Positions 19,901 to 27,920 of a stretch of DNA of 27,920 nt are shown here, piece after piece. Numbering within the stretch: the first letter of the stretch is position 1; each line of letters starts with the position of its first letter. A program made the position numbers and the translations under genes. Location: contig QXVZ01017464.1 in the NCBI GenBank assembly GCA_008931825.1, forward strand, positions 4,263 to 32,182, written 5' to 3'. The DNA comes from Phallusia fumigata (Eukaryota > Chordata > Ascidiacea > Phlebobranchia > Ascidiidae). Below the pieces are notes generated by a model. That model saw only the letters and a program-made list of their open reading frames with translations. It was not told the DNA's origin and did not search any database.

Positions 19901-22900
19901 AGCATTTTTCTTGTACAAGTCGAACAAGTTAGTGACTCCGCTATTTGTTGTTGGACTGACATTAGGAGCTAAGTTTTCATAGACAGCGTTTCCAACTGCA
20001 ACTGCTAATAAATGAAGGGTCAAGTATTTGGGCATTTAACACTGTGTGATTCTAAATTCATAAAGTTATTCCCTATCAGGGCAGAAAGTTGGACGTTTTA
20101 AACTCGGACGCAGTTTTTATTTCGTACGATAAATGCCTGCAGGTAGACAGACTTACTTTTATTCAGACGGCCTTTATGGATTCAAGATTACGTTTAACGG
20201 ATATGGGGCTATTTTAATGACCCAAAAACGTCTATGACTGAAAATCAATTGTGTTTAATCTAACAAATATTTGTTACTTGGTTGCAGGCCTGCTTGGGTC
20301 TTTCGCGCAATGTCCTGAGCTCTTGAACTTAACCCTGATTTGCGAATGATCACTTTGCTGATACATAGCGGCGTTATTACTACTTAGAGGAACAACTGAA
20401 GATTATAAACGTCACCTGTTGGTGGTTGTCCAGATGCTTTATGGTTGGAAATTTCAGCTTGCGAAGATTGGCTCTTGCTTAGGATGCAAAACAAAAATGA
20501 CGGTTATTAACTTAATAAGTGAGATTTTTTACCAAACGACAGTTTTTCTTAAACCATATAGTGCTTTACTTCGCTTTTTTAGATGAAATGATGAAATACA
20601 GCAGGAATGTGTTGGCACAAGGTGGCGCTTTCTCTCACAACCAATTGTATATCAGAACGACATCTGCCGTTTCCACCGTTTCCACAGAAATTGCATTTAA
20701 AATTTCAAGATTTCACACAGTCACATTCCAGCTGACCAATTAGAGAGTTTTCTTTTACCACTGAACAAACATAGCAACTTTTAGTATAGCCTACCTATTT
20801 TTGCGGCGTAAAAACATGACCACCATCCCAACAATGGCAAGCACCAGAAGCAACACTCCGATCACAAGACCAGTAATCATCCAAGGGCTTAGCGTGTTTG
20901 GACTTGCTGAACAACAAAGTTGGTAAACTATCAGAAGAAATTTATTTGGTATTGTTTCTCCAACATTTTTCAACAGCTTTCTGCAGACGCCTTAATCACT
21001 TGGCTTGTGATGTCCCCAACGTTGTGTTGTCGAAGGAGTAATTATGCTTATTACTCGTTACACAGAATTGTTACATAAGAATGCCTAATTTGTAGAAAAG
21101 TACTGTTGCAACAAGCAGTTAAACAAAATTTGTGCAGTTAGTAACTCTTTGTTATACAAGTACTCATTACAAAGTGGGCAATATCGGTTCTTAAAATCTG
21201 GCGTGTGTAGAATTTATCCTATTTTAAGATATGCTACATGTGATCTTTACATCGAGGAAAGCAGCTTGGAGGGGGAATACCCGGAGTAGTTACTGTCAAA
21301 TTTGATTTGATGTTTGTGGTGATTGAACCAGTGACAATGACTGTAATCTGAAATAAACAACAAACTTTGTGCCTTTATAAGATCACTTATTTTAGGTTCT
21401 TAATCGAAACAAGCCTCAAGAGAAAAAAGTAATCTTTTTATCACAATGGTAAAAGTATTGCTGACTAAACCTTGCTAAAAGTGGAGAGACTACACAACGC
21501 AAGTATTTCAAAAAGTAAACACAACGTTCCTTTAAACAACGGCAAAAACTGCCATATTGCCTAAAATACCAAATGACACTTACCCACATACTATAAACAG
21601 TAGAAATTTCAAGATTTTCTACAATTGTAGAATTGTTCGAATACGGAATATATATTTTCTTGTGTAACGCCGATATGTTAACTTCCACCTGCGCGTATTT
21701 AACAGAAAAACAAATTTTGATTGTTGCATATTTTTACAGCTGTTCAAAAGTGACAACTCATAGGTATGTATAAAATTTGCATGTTGGGTAAAACATTGTG
21801 TTTAATAAGAAAAAAATAGTCAATTATTACCTCTGCAATTAAATTGTTTTCGTCAATGAACTGATCAAGTCCTGTCCAGCTGACAACAACAGTCGAGGCA
21901 TTGCATGGAAATGTCTCCACAAAAGGAACAACTAAACATATGGTAAACGATGAATCAAAAAAGATAAACCGGACAGATTATAAGTTATAGCACAAGATAT
22001 GCAAGAAAAGTTAAATTTCAACGTAATTAAGACCCTAGAAATGGCAACAAATTCAGTTGTTGGTTTTTGAATACCTTGTGGATAGCAGCTAGGTGGGGGA
22101 TTCCCGAGAGTTGTAAAACGCAAAGGAGAAGTGACGTTTAAGCTCTGGCAGCCGGTTAGCATTGCAGTAAGCTGTAACAACCAAGATCTACTTCATCACT
22201 TCGAACACGACTTGCACAAAACGGTTTCTTGTAGGTTGTGCTTATACCTCTTTGGGTTTACTTAAAACTTCGTTTTGTTGGCGGAAAAAAAGCCGAGATT
22301 ATTAGTTTCAGTTGTGGTATTTACCCGTATATTGTAGTTGGTGGAATAACTTAGGTTTTCGATGGTTATCGATTGGTTTGCATAAGGTGCGCTTCTTGTC
22401 CATTTGAGTCCTGTGATGCTGATTTCAACCTAAACACAAAAATGGCACATTTCCGTTCATTTCGGGAAATAGTTCATGGTGGAAGCAAACCTTAACTTAT
22501 CAATTTAAGTTACCTGAGCATCCAGACTGTTTTGGCTGATGAATTGATCGAGTCCAGACCAACTGACCACCACAGTTGAGGAGTTACATTGATATGTTTC
22601 GACGGAGGAAATAACTATCAATATCAAAAGACATGCACAAAGCAAACTCAGTGGTGAATTAATTTAAAAATGACACTTACGTTGTGATTGACAGGCGTAG
22701 TAAGCCGGTTCCCCACTGCATTTCATGCTTGACTGCTCCCACCCGATCCCATAGTGCAACGCTCCCTGCTGACACGTGGTGACGTTGGAAACGGGGAAGT
22801 TTGCCGGAGATCCGTCGCTCCAATACCAACCATGCAACGACGTGTTGTAACGAGCTCCAACAAACACGATGATATCTTGAAGAAAAAATTCTATTTCGAT

Positions 22901-24481
22901 TTGATTTCTTTGAAAATATAGAAAGCAAAACATACTAGTGGCAGGGGCATAAAATGATGTTTCGTAAATGGTAAAAAGTTCATAGCTTTTATTTACAGAT
23001 CGTAGCTTTGTGGAATCTCTAAAATTGGAAAAGGTAAATATGGGTTGGTATCCAACTTTTGACTTGTGACGACCAAACAAAGAAAACCGTAAAATCCATC
23101 CTGTAAAACATGCACATAAAATGGGGAAAAATCTTTTATTCAAACTAAAGTATAAACGGTGATATGATTGTCCAACAGTCGTAACAAATCAGCGTTTTTG
23201 GCAAAATTAGTTTAAATATCGGCTGGCTGAATGTAATTCCACTGTCGTGGAGGAGCATTTAACACTGAGGTGTATAATAATGGATTTCCATTTTACTAAG
23301 CTCGCTCAAATGAGTCGCACGATAACTTTCAAATTCCTGAATTGTTTTGGACGAACGCCCTATATCACCCTAGTTTGAAGAATAATTTCGTTAAACGTAG
23401 TATTTTTAATACAGTGGGTTGACGAAAGTTTAATGAATTTCCGTATGTTACAAGCAAAGCCGAGGATGTTTGACAAACGTTATAACGAAGGTCTTTTGGT
23501 GTGTCACGATATGTGCAATGAATGGTTGTAATAACAACAAACCGTTCCAATGTGGTGCGCGAACTTCACAGTTTTTTCCAACAGTTACTCGCCATTTTGG
23601 CCTGTAATTCGGATTGGATTCGCAAAAGAAAACTTCTATGCGTTGATTTGTTTTACTGAAAAACAAACATGGACTAATTAAATACAATTCCTACAAGTGC
23701 GGGGGTCAACAACGAATTTACGTTTTCCAAATTGTTTGGCCATTATTGAAACTACAAATATGTGTTTTTACCTTGTAAATAGATCGAGATACCACAGATG
23801 TCCGAGACGTTTGGTACTATTCCAGTAATCGACCTCTGAAGGATCGTACGAGTATTTGTAATGTAAAGGATCCACAGAATCGTAAAAAATCCAAACCCGC
23901 TGCAAATCTAATCAGAAACGACAAATTTACAAAGGTATTCTAAAATGTACTAAAAGCAGGATATAAGATTTAATCAAGGCAGAAATTTTGAGCCAAAGTT
24001 CGTAAACAGGGGTTTCGCATAAGCAGAATTTTAGGAGTAAAATCAACAGAAATGTAAAAACTGTGAAGTAAATATCAGTTTAGGGTAAAAGTTGTAACGT
24101 TCGCTAAACTCTCCCTTTTTCGATATCTGACTACACCGCTTTCAAAAAGCTCCAGTCAAGGCCAAACAAATGTAACGTGATGTGTTTTTCTTACTCATGA
24201 GTTGAGTCAGAGTTGCGTTAATCTGTGGGTCATCAGTCATGGCAAGATTTCCACCCAGCAAAGAACATTTCTCCTGTGCAGTGTTCGCATCCACAAGATC
24301 GTCAGATAATATCAACACACTCTCCTTTACTGCTTCCATTGTTATATTGCAACCTCACAAACAAACTCATTCATTAACACGCATTTATGCGATATTTGTG
24401 AAACTTACTTTTGGTTTGGACTTGTGAATGTTGAACCAGTAACATCGTAATCAACAACATAGATTTGAAACCGCAAATCAT
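15120..24481 (-). CDS. Gene D: receptor-type tyrosine phosphatase with CTLD and FN3 ectodomain
   Basis: Twenty-seven exons with consistent phases: 24409-24481, 24195-24353, 23772-23907, 23543-23655, 22936-23100, 22681-22875, 22514-22614, 22325-22429, 22075-22171, 21831-21931, 21584-21688, 21251-21347, 20795-20906, 20416-20477, 19868-20001, 19281-19377, 18841-19043, 18432-18560, 17749-17888, 17551-17686, 17184-17284, 16692-16920, 16269-16394, 16098-16208, 15847-15992, 15521-15656 and 15120-15194. Total 3384 nt, about 1127 residues. Order: signal peptide, split CTLD with cassette, two FN3, membrane helix, YENL juxtamembrane part, catalytic PTP D1, degenerate PTP D2, stop after SNYK. It should remove phosphate from tyrosines at the inner membrane face after extracellular binding of an unknown ligand. 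It is the only copy in the window with phosphatase exons. Introns hold nothing else recognised. Confidence 0.85.
17184..19377 (-). CDS. Gene D exons 16-21: PTP domain D1, active type
   Basis: Exons 19281-19377, 18841-19043, 18432-18560, 17749-17888, 17551-17686 and 17184-17284 encode a complete classical PTP domain. In order: NRYKNIYP (phosphotyrosine recognition loop), [42 protein letters not shown] (WPD loop with catalytic Asp), [13 protein letters not shown] (P-loop with catalytic Cys and Arg) and QNPKQYMYLY (Q-loop region). All catalytic residues are present, so hydrolysis of phosphotyrosine is expected. An intron splits the P-loop right after HC, inside the next Ser codon. Confidence 0.9.
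19868..20477 (-). CDS. Gene D exons 14-15: juxtamembrane segment with YENL
   Basis: Exon 20416-20477 (62 nt, phase 2 to 1) encodes a polar stretch ending GQPPTG. Exon 19868-20001 (134 nt) encodes NAVYENLAP and then LFDLYKKN and FANEFK, the usual lead-in to PTP D1. The acceptor is doubled: TTAGCAG then TTGCAG six bases on, both in phase, so two isoforms differing by two residues are possible. YENL is shared with gene B and remnant C. Confidence 0.75.
20795..20906 (-). CDS. Gene D exon 13: transmembrane helix
   Basis: This 112-nt exon encodes [20 protein letters not shown], further hydrophobic residues, then LRRKN. It is a single-pass helix with a basic cytoplasmic edge, so the FN3/CTLD side is outside and the PTP side inside. 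Confidence 0.85.
21251..21931 (-). CDS. Gene D exons 10-12: second FN3 module
   Basis: Exons 21831-21931, 21584-21688 and 21251-21347 repeat the same sizes and phases. Landmarks are [37 protein letters not shown] and [10 protein letters not shown]. It is more diverged from A and B than the first FN3 is. Confidence 0.8.
22075..22614 (-). CDS. Gene D exons 7-9: first FN3 module
   Basis: Exons 22514-22614, 22325-22429 and 22075-22171 (101/105/97 nt) encode [25 protein letters not shown] and [10 protein letters not shown]. The core Trp and the Tyr of the late strand are as expected for FN3. Donor GTATTC is weak but keeps GT. Confidence 0.8.
22681..22875 (-). CDS. Gene D exon 6: C-terminal CTLD half
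   Basis: This 195-nt phase 1-1 exon encodes [37 protein letters not shown] and YYACQ. The C-terminal Cys residues expected for CTLD disulfides are present. A calcium-sugar EPN or QPD motif is absent. Confidence 0.8.
22936..23907 (-). CDS. Gene D exons 3-5: cassette inside the CTLD
   Basis: Exons 23772-23907, 23543-23655 and 22936-23100 total 414 nt in phase 1-1. Landmarks are [36 protein letters not shown] and WILRFSLFG. No family is recognised; aromatic-rich strands with WYLDLF loosely recall discoidin-like folds, but this is weak. Differences from A and B fall in [13 protein letters not shown] and the [12 protein letters not shown] segments. Confidence 0.75.
24195..24353 (-). CDS. Gene D exon 2: N-terminal CTLD half
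   Basis: This 159-nt exon (phase 1 to 1) has [19 protein letters not shown] and [11 protein letters not shown], matching the first Cys, helix and GG-LA region of a CTLD. It ends at ATGA before GTAAGAA. The residual frame beyond the donor reads YICLALTG before a stop. Confidence 0.8.
24409..24481 (-). CDS. Gene D exon 1: signal peptide
   Basis: ATG at 24481-24479 opens [20 protein letters not shown], a short positive start followed by a hydrophobic core, then QVQTK and a GTAAGT donor in phase 1. The same exon precedes genes A and B. A pyrimidine-rich tract and AG lie directly before the ATG. Confidence 0.8.
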
Positions 24482-24505
24482 GGCTAACTTTCAAAGACAA
24501 AAACA
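24482..24505 (-). promoter_or_regulatory. Possible trans-splice acceptor before gene D start
   Basis: Just upstream of the ATG, the minus strand reads a T-rich tract (GTTTTTGTCTTTGAAAGTTAG) ending in AG two bases before ATG. The equivalent AG lies at 10061-10060 in gene B and 3960-3959 in gene A. Tunicates add a spliced leader at such unpaired acceptors. A TATAAAA-like stretch at 24517-24523 is the alternative reading: a core promoter with a very short 5' UTR; A and B lack it. Confidence 0.35.
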
Positions 24506-25532
24506 CGCTAATCACATTTTATATGTGTCAACTACATATATTGCAAAAACTCCTTGAAACTGTGTCAATGTAGGAGAACAAGTTACTACAGTTTGTATCT
24601 GTCACAAAAGTCGCAATAAAAACACCGAAGTCCTACCATTGAAGCTAAGAACCTCAGAAAAAAAAAAGATAAATATGACTAAACGTTTCAATTTGTTAGA
24701 CACCAAACAGTTAAATTCCTCTACCCCTGTACATGCGAAAACGAAAGGGATTATACGTACTTTCAGGTAAAGCAAAAGTCATTAAAGGTGTTTGCTGACT
24801 TCTTTGACTATACGTGCTGTGGTTCACCACCACCATGAGGTTGGAAAAGTGATAAACTTTGCTGACAACAAAACTAAAAAGCGAAACGCGTTACATGCTG
24901 TATTGTACTTTTATGCTCACTTAAAACAGTTACACAAATATTCTTAACATCTTTTTCTTACTTTTTCTGCGACACACTTCAATTGTTTTTTGTAGGAGAA
25001 AATTGAACAACCACAAAGAGAACACGCGTTTTATTTCTTGGACATTGGCCAAGCTAAACTAACAAAATCTAGGCTCATTACACACTGAACTGGCAAAGGA
25101 AAGGTAGTTGGCTGCTCGACAGTGGATCCAGTCAAGTCGTATAGCCTTTGATCAGTTAATAATATGCTTAAAACAATAGTTGCTGTGTCAACATACAGGA
25201 ATTGCTATTTTATCTCTAATAATGTACAAAATAAATACAAGCTTAACTTCGATTATTTATATCTATATCTCTAGCAATAGACGAAGCAAACATAACCTCA
25301 ACTAAACCTGAAAGGCTTATAACACCTACGTCTCTATACCCATGATGGAAGGTTTGTTTTGACAACATTCCTGGTGGTTGCCTCGTCATTTCCGTTCCAT
25401 GGGCATGTGCAAGGTACATGTACAGTTCATTGTTTAGAAGTTCAATTAGACTTTGAGGCTAAGTATTGTACGACTTTGCGTAAGTTTAATTATACCAATT
25501 GCAGTGTGAGCAAACGTAGTGTATTGTATTGG
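24482..25532. repeat. Duplicated 5' flank of gene D
   Basis: It follows the gene A flank in order up to the motif TTGCAGTGTGAGCAAACGTA and then stops at the N of base 25533. No gene is seen inside. Confidence 0.6.
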
Positions 25533-25533
25533 N
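25533..25533. other. Undetermined base at a homology breakpoint
   Basis: This is the only N in the window. To its left the sequence matches the gene A flank near 5055; to its right begins the inverted fragment E. It may mark a join made during assembly. Confidence 0.8.
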
Positions 25534-25567
25534 CGTAAAGTAAAAGTAATGTGAAACATAAATTTAG

Positions 25568-25744
25568 ATTGCAACAATTCGATCAAAGCTGTGAAGGACA
25601 GTGTGTTGATATTATCTGACGATCTTGTGGATGCAAACACTGCAAAGGAGAAATGTTTTATGCTGGGTGGAAGTCTTGCCATGACTGATTACCCAAAGAT
25701 CAACACAACTCTGACTCAACTCATGACAAAGAAATACACGAAAA
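25568..25744 (+). CDS. Fragment E: N-terminal CTLD half exon
   Basis: After acceptor AAATTTAG the exon reads [19 protein letters not shown] and then TAKEKC and MLGGSLAM, the CTLD N-terminal half. It is 177 nt and ends at GTTAGT, 18 nt later than in A, B and D, which use a GTAAGA created inside the exon. Confidence 0.6.
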
Positions 25745-25965
25745 GTTAGTAAAGATACAAAGGCATCCAAAATGAAAAGATTGTTTTTCGTGCAGTTGGC
25801 TGGCAACGATAAATGCGAACATAAATACGTGAAATGAACAAAACAAACTTTTCTCCGAAATCATTTTTTACATTTGTTAAAAAAAATTAAATCAATTTTA
25901 GAAGGTGTTTTACTTCGTAAAAGTGGTTTGCGAAAAAAAGACAGTATAATTGCAAATTGTTTCAG

Positions 25966-26963
25966 ATTTGGCGAGGGTTTATGTTTTTTACGATCCCGGC
26001 ATACAGTATAAACGATACAAATACTCAAAGTCTAAAAAGGAAACAGGAAATTGGACGAGCGCAAAACATCTCGGACATATGTGGTATTTCGACTTGTATA
26101 AAAGGTAAAAAGGATTACAGCAATAAATTTGCCATTGTCAATAAAAGCCTAAAATGCACAACTTTAAAACCAATTACCCTTAACTTATGATGTGTTACTT
26201 TGTAATGGTAATTATGCAATCTACCTTGACTAACATGTTTGCCAATTTTTCTTCAGCAAACGTGGAAGGAAAGCAATTTAGTTTTGCGATGCTTGGAGGC
26301 ACAGACCCCGTCATAAATGGGGAGTGACTATTGGAAAAACTTGTGCAGGAGAAGGTTTGTGTGATTTAGTTAAAAACCCTCTCTGCCTTGCTTAGCAGCT
26401 TGAATGTTCCACAATAAAACGTTCACAGACGTACGTAGTTAGATTAATAAAGTAGGTAAATATCAACAAATTAGAGATTAAAAATTGTGGGCTAATTTCC
26501 TTATGAACCGGTAAAACACGTTTGCTCGGGGTCAGCGCCCTTACTGTACAAAAACTTATTTGGAAGCAAAGGGCGTAAAGACGGAATAAATTTAATAAAA
26601 CTTAAATCAAACTGTGGCCTAGTGGTGATGGGTTCGAAAAAGTTGTCAAATTATTCTATATTAAATCGTTTTTAAGTTTCAGACTTTTAGCATCAACTTT
26701 ATATGTTGTACTTACATAACTAATATCTAGCGAAGTTTTTCTAACTGGCCATGTCTCTTTGATTTATAATGAAAGCCTAACATGTTTTGCAGGGTGGATC
26801 TTTAACTTTAGATTGTTCACCCAAACCAGCACACGTATTGGTCAAAAGGAGATGTACATTTATTACGGTCTAAGACGTCCTGCGGTTGGCTCGGACAAAT
26901 TGCGAAATGTCAATGAATCATATGAGCAATTCACAAATTACAGAGGATCGTTCCTTGCACCAA
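25966..26963 (+). pseudogene. Fragment E: cassette exons, with stop codon
   Basis: Exons 25966-26104 (139 nt), 26257-26354 (98) and 26793-26963 (171) correspond to the cassette and keep its phases. Landmarks are VYVFYDPG, LGHMWYFDLY, VTIGKTC and WIFNFRLF. The middle exon has TAG at 26279-26281, in the frame that both neighbouring exons require. The cassette is thus older than the A/B/D duplication. Confidence 0.6.
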
Positions 26964-27041
26964 GTGAGTGCTAGGTTTGTGTTCCAGAAAAGAGGCAATC
27001 CGTGGCACTAATCAGCAATGGCTTATTTCTGTTCTTAATAT

Positions 27042-27235
27042 ATATCAACGTTTTTGTTGGAGCTCGTTACAACACGTCGTTGGAGAGTTGGTATTGGAGC
27101 GACGGATCTCCGGCAAACTTTCCGTTTCCAACGTCACATTTTGTCAGCAGGGAGCGTTGCATTATGGGATCGGGTGGGAGCAGTCAAGCATGAACTGCAG
27201 CGTAGAACCGGCTTACTACGCTTGTCAAGCGAAAC
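27042..27235 (+). pseudogene. Fragment E: frameshifted C-terminal CTLD exon
   Basis: It reads [23 protein letters not shown], then shifts frame through a one-base loss near 27120 and resumes as SNVTFCQQG, GWEQ, MNCSVEP and YYACQ. The donor GTGAGT is intact, but AG is missing where the acceptor should be. Confidence 0.65.
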
Positions 27236-27418
27236 GTGAGTAATGAATTGTGTAAAGACTTAGTTCTCGCAGACTCGTAGCTAATTCTGGAAAAAAGGCA
27301 TTACATGAATGTAAAGTTATATTTCCAAAAAACATCGTTTTGTAGCAAAGGTCCACAAACAATTTAATTAATTTAATTTATCCTGCTGTTGCATTTACAT
27401 TTTACGATGTCGTTTTAG

Positions 27419-27694
27419 TCAGAGCTACTGCTGAGACGTTTCAATGCAACGCCTCAACTGTTGTGGTCAGTTGGACTGGACTTGATCAGTTTATCAACAA
27501 ACACAACCTTACTGCGCAGGTTGCATCAAATTTAACAAATGATTGTCAAACCGAGGTTAATTTCGTTTGCTGCCAAATGTTGTATTTAGGTTGCAATTCT
27601 TGTTTTGGAACTGAATCAAAGAACTTACGCACCGTATGCAGATCTATCGACAACCATTGGAAACCTCAGTTTTTCAACCGATTATAACTTCAGG
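27419..27694 (+). CDS. Fragment E: first two exons of the first FN3
   Basis: Exons 27419-27519 (101 nt) and 27590-27694 (105 nt) have the family sizes and phases. They encode [35 protein letters not shown]. Both splice sites of each exon look normal. The remaining 226 bases to the window end show no further exon. Confidence 0.6.
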
Positions 27695-27920
27695 GTAAAT
27701 ATTTTAAACAATGACGAAACCCAGAATAAATTACGGTTTTACACAAATCCGTAAATATGATATGTCAGTGCAACCGCTTCTATCCTTTAATTTGAGGCTA
27801 AAAATCCTACTTCAGGACATAACGTGCAAATCTATAAATGAAAAGGCATTTGTAAGTCAGGGTGATTACGATCACAGTCTAACCATATCATTTTTCCTCC
27901 GACTGTTAAGCAATTCACGT

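Larger units (their letters stand above)
25568..27694 (+). pseudogene. Fragment E: inverted, decayed family copy
   Basis: Family exons on the plus strand: 25568-25744, 25966-26104, 26257-26354, 26793-26963, about 27042-27235, 27419-27519 and 27590-27694. Protein similarity to A, B and D is clear but far lower than among them. Defects: no signal-peptide exon (the block starts at the N), an in-frame TAG at 26279-26281 where others read Phe, no AG acceptor before the second CTLD exon, and a one-base deletion in that exon (194 instead of 195 nt). FN3 exons at the right end remain open. No third exon of the first FN3 module was found before the window ends at 27920. Confidence 0.75.

Overview
The window is animal genomic DNA from an intron-rich, AT-rich genome. 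It carries several copies of one multi-exon gene family: cell-surface receptors with a C-type-lectin-like domain (CTLD), two fibronectin type III (FN3) modules and one membrane helix. One copy continues into tandem protein-tyrosine-phosphatase (PTP) domains. Short introns, a chordate-like receptor PTP (RPTP) layout and a pyrimidine-rich tract plus AG just before each start codon fit a tunicate such as Ciona. That assignment is inference and was not tested by search. All gene models below are my own splices from GT/AG sites, reading-phase continuity and copy-to-copy comparison.

Layout. Genes A, B, C and D are on the minus strand and E is on the plus strand. Gene A (556-3956, continuing left of the window) has signal peptide, CTLD, an interposed three-exon cassette and two FN3 modules. 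Gene B (5672-10057) is complete at about 573 residues and has no phosphatase; its short tail carries YENL and SQYEVI. Remnant C (about 12500-14192) keeps only one FN3 exon, the membrane helix, the juxtamembrane exon and a YENL exon, and has an insertion of about 950 bp resembling a LINE 3' end. Gene D (15120-24481) is a complete 27-exon RPTP of about 1127 residues, with an active-looking D1 ([18 protein letters not shown]) and a degenerate D2 ([10 protein letters not shown], no WPD). Fragment E (25568-27694) is an inverted, diverged pseudogene. The only N in the window (25533) lies exactly where the flank homology of D ends and E begins.

Between genes lie duplicated 5' flanks (3957-5395, 10058-10660, 24482-25532), an orphan diverged flank (11580-12420) and non-repeated spacer (10660-11580). 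I saw no tRNA, rRNA, CRISPR array or unrelated gene.

Function (inference). A and B share nearly the same ectodomain as D. D would signal through phosphatase activity, while B would signal through tyrosine motifs. This resembles a paired-receptor cluster with common recognition heads and opposing tails. In A, B and D the CTLD is split by three exons forming a phase 1-1 cassette of 414-417 nt. Skipping the cassette would restore a CTLD of normal length. The cassette also appears to hold the most amino-acid differences between otherwise very similar copies, making it a candidate variable recognition region.
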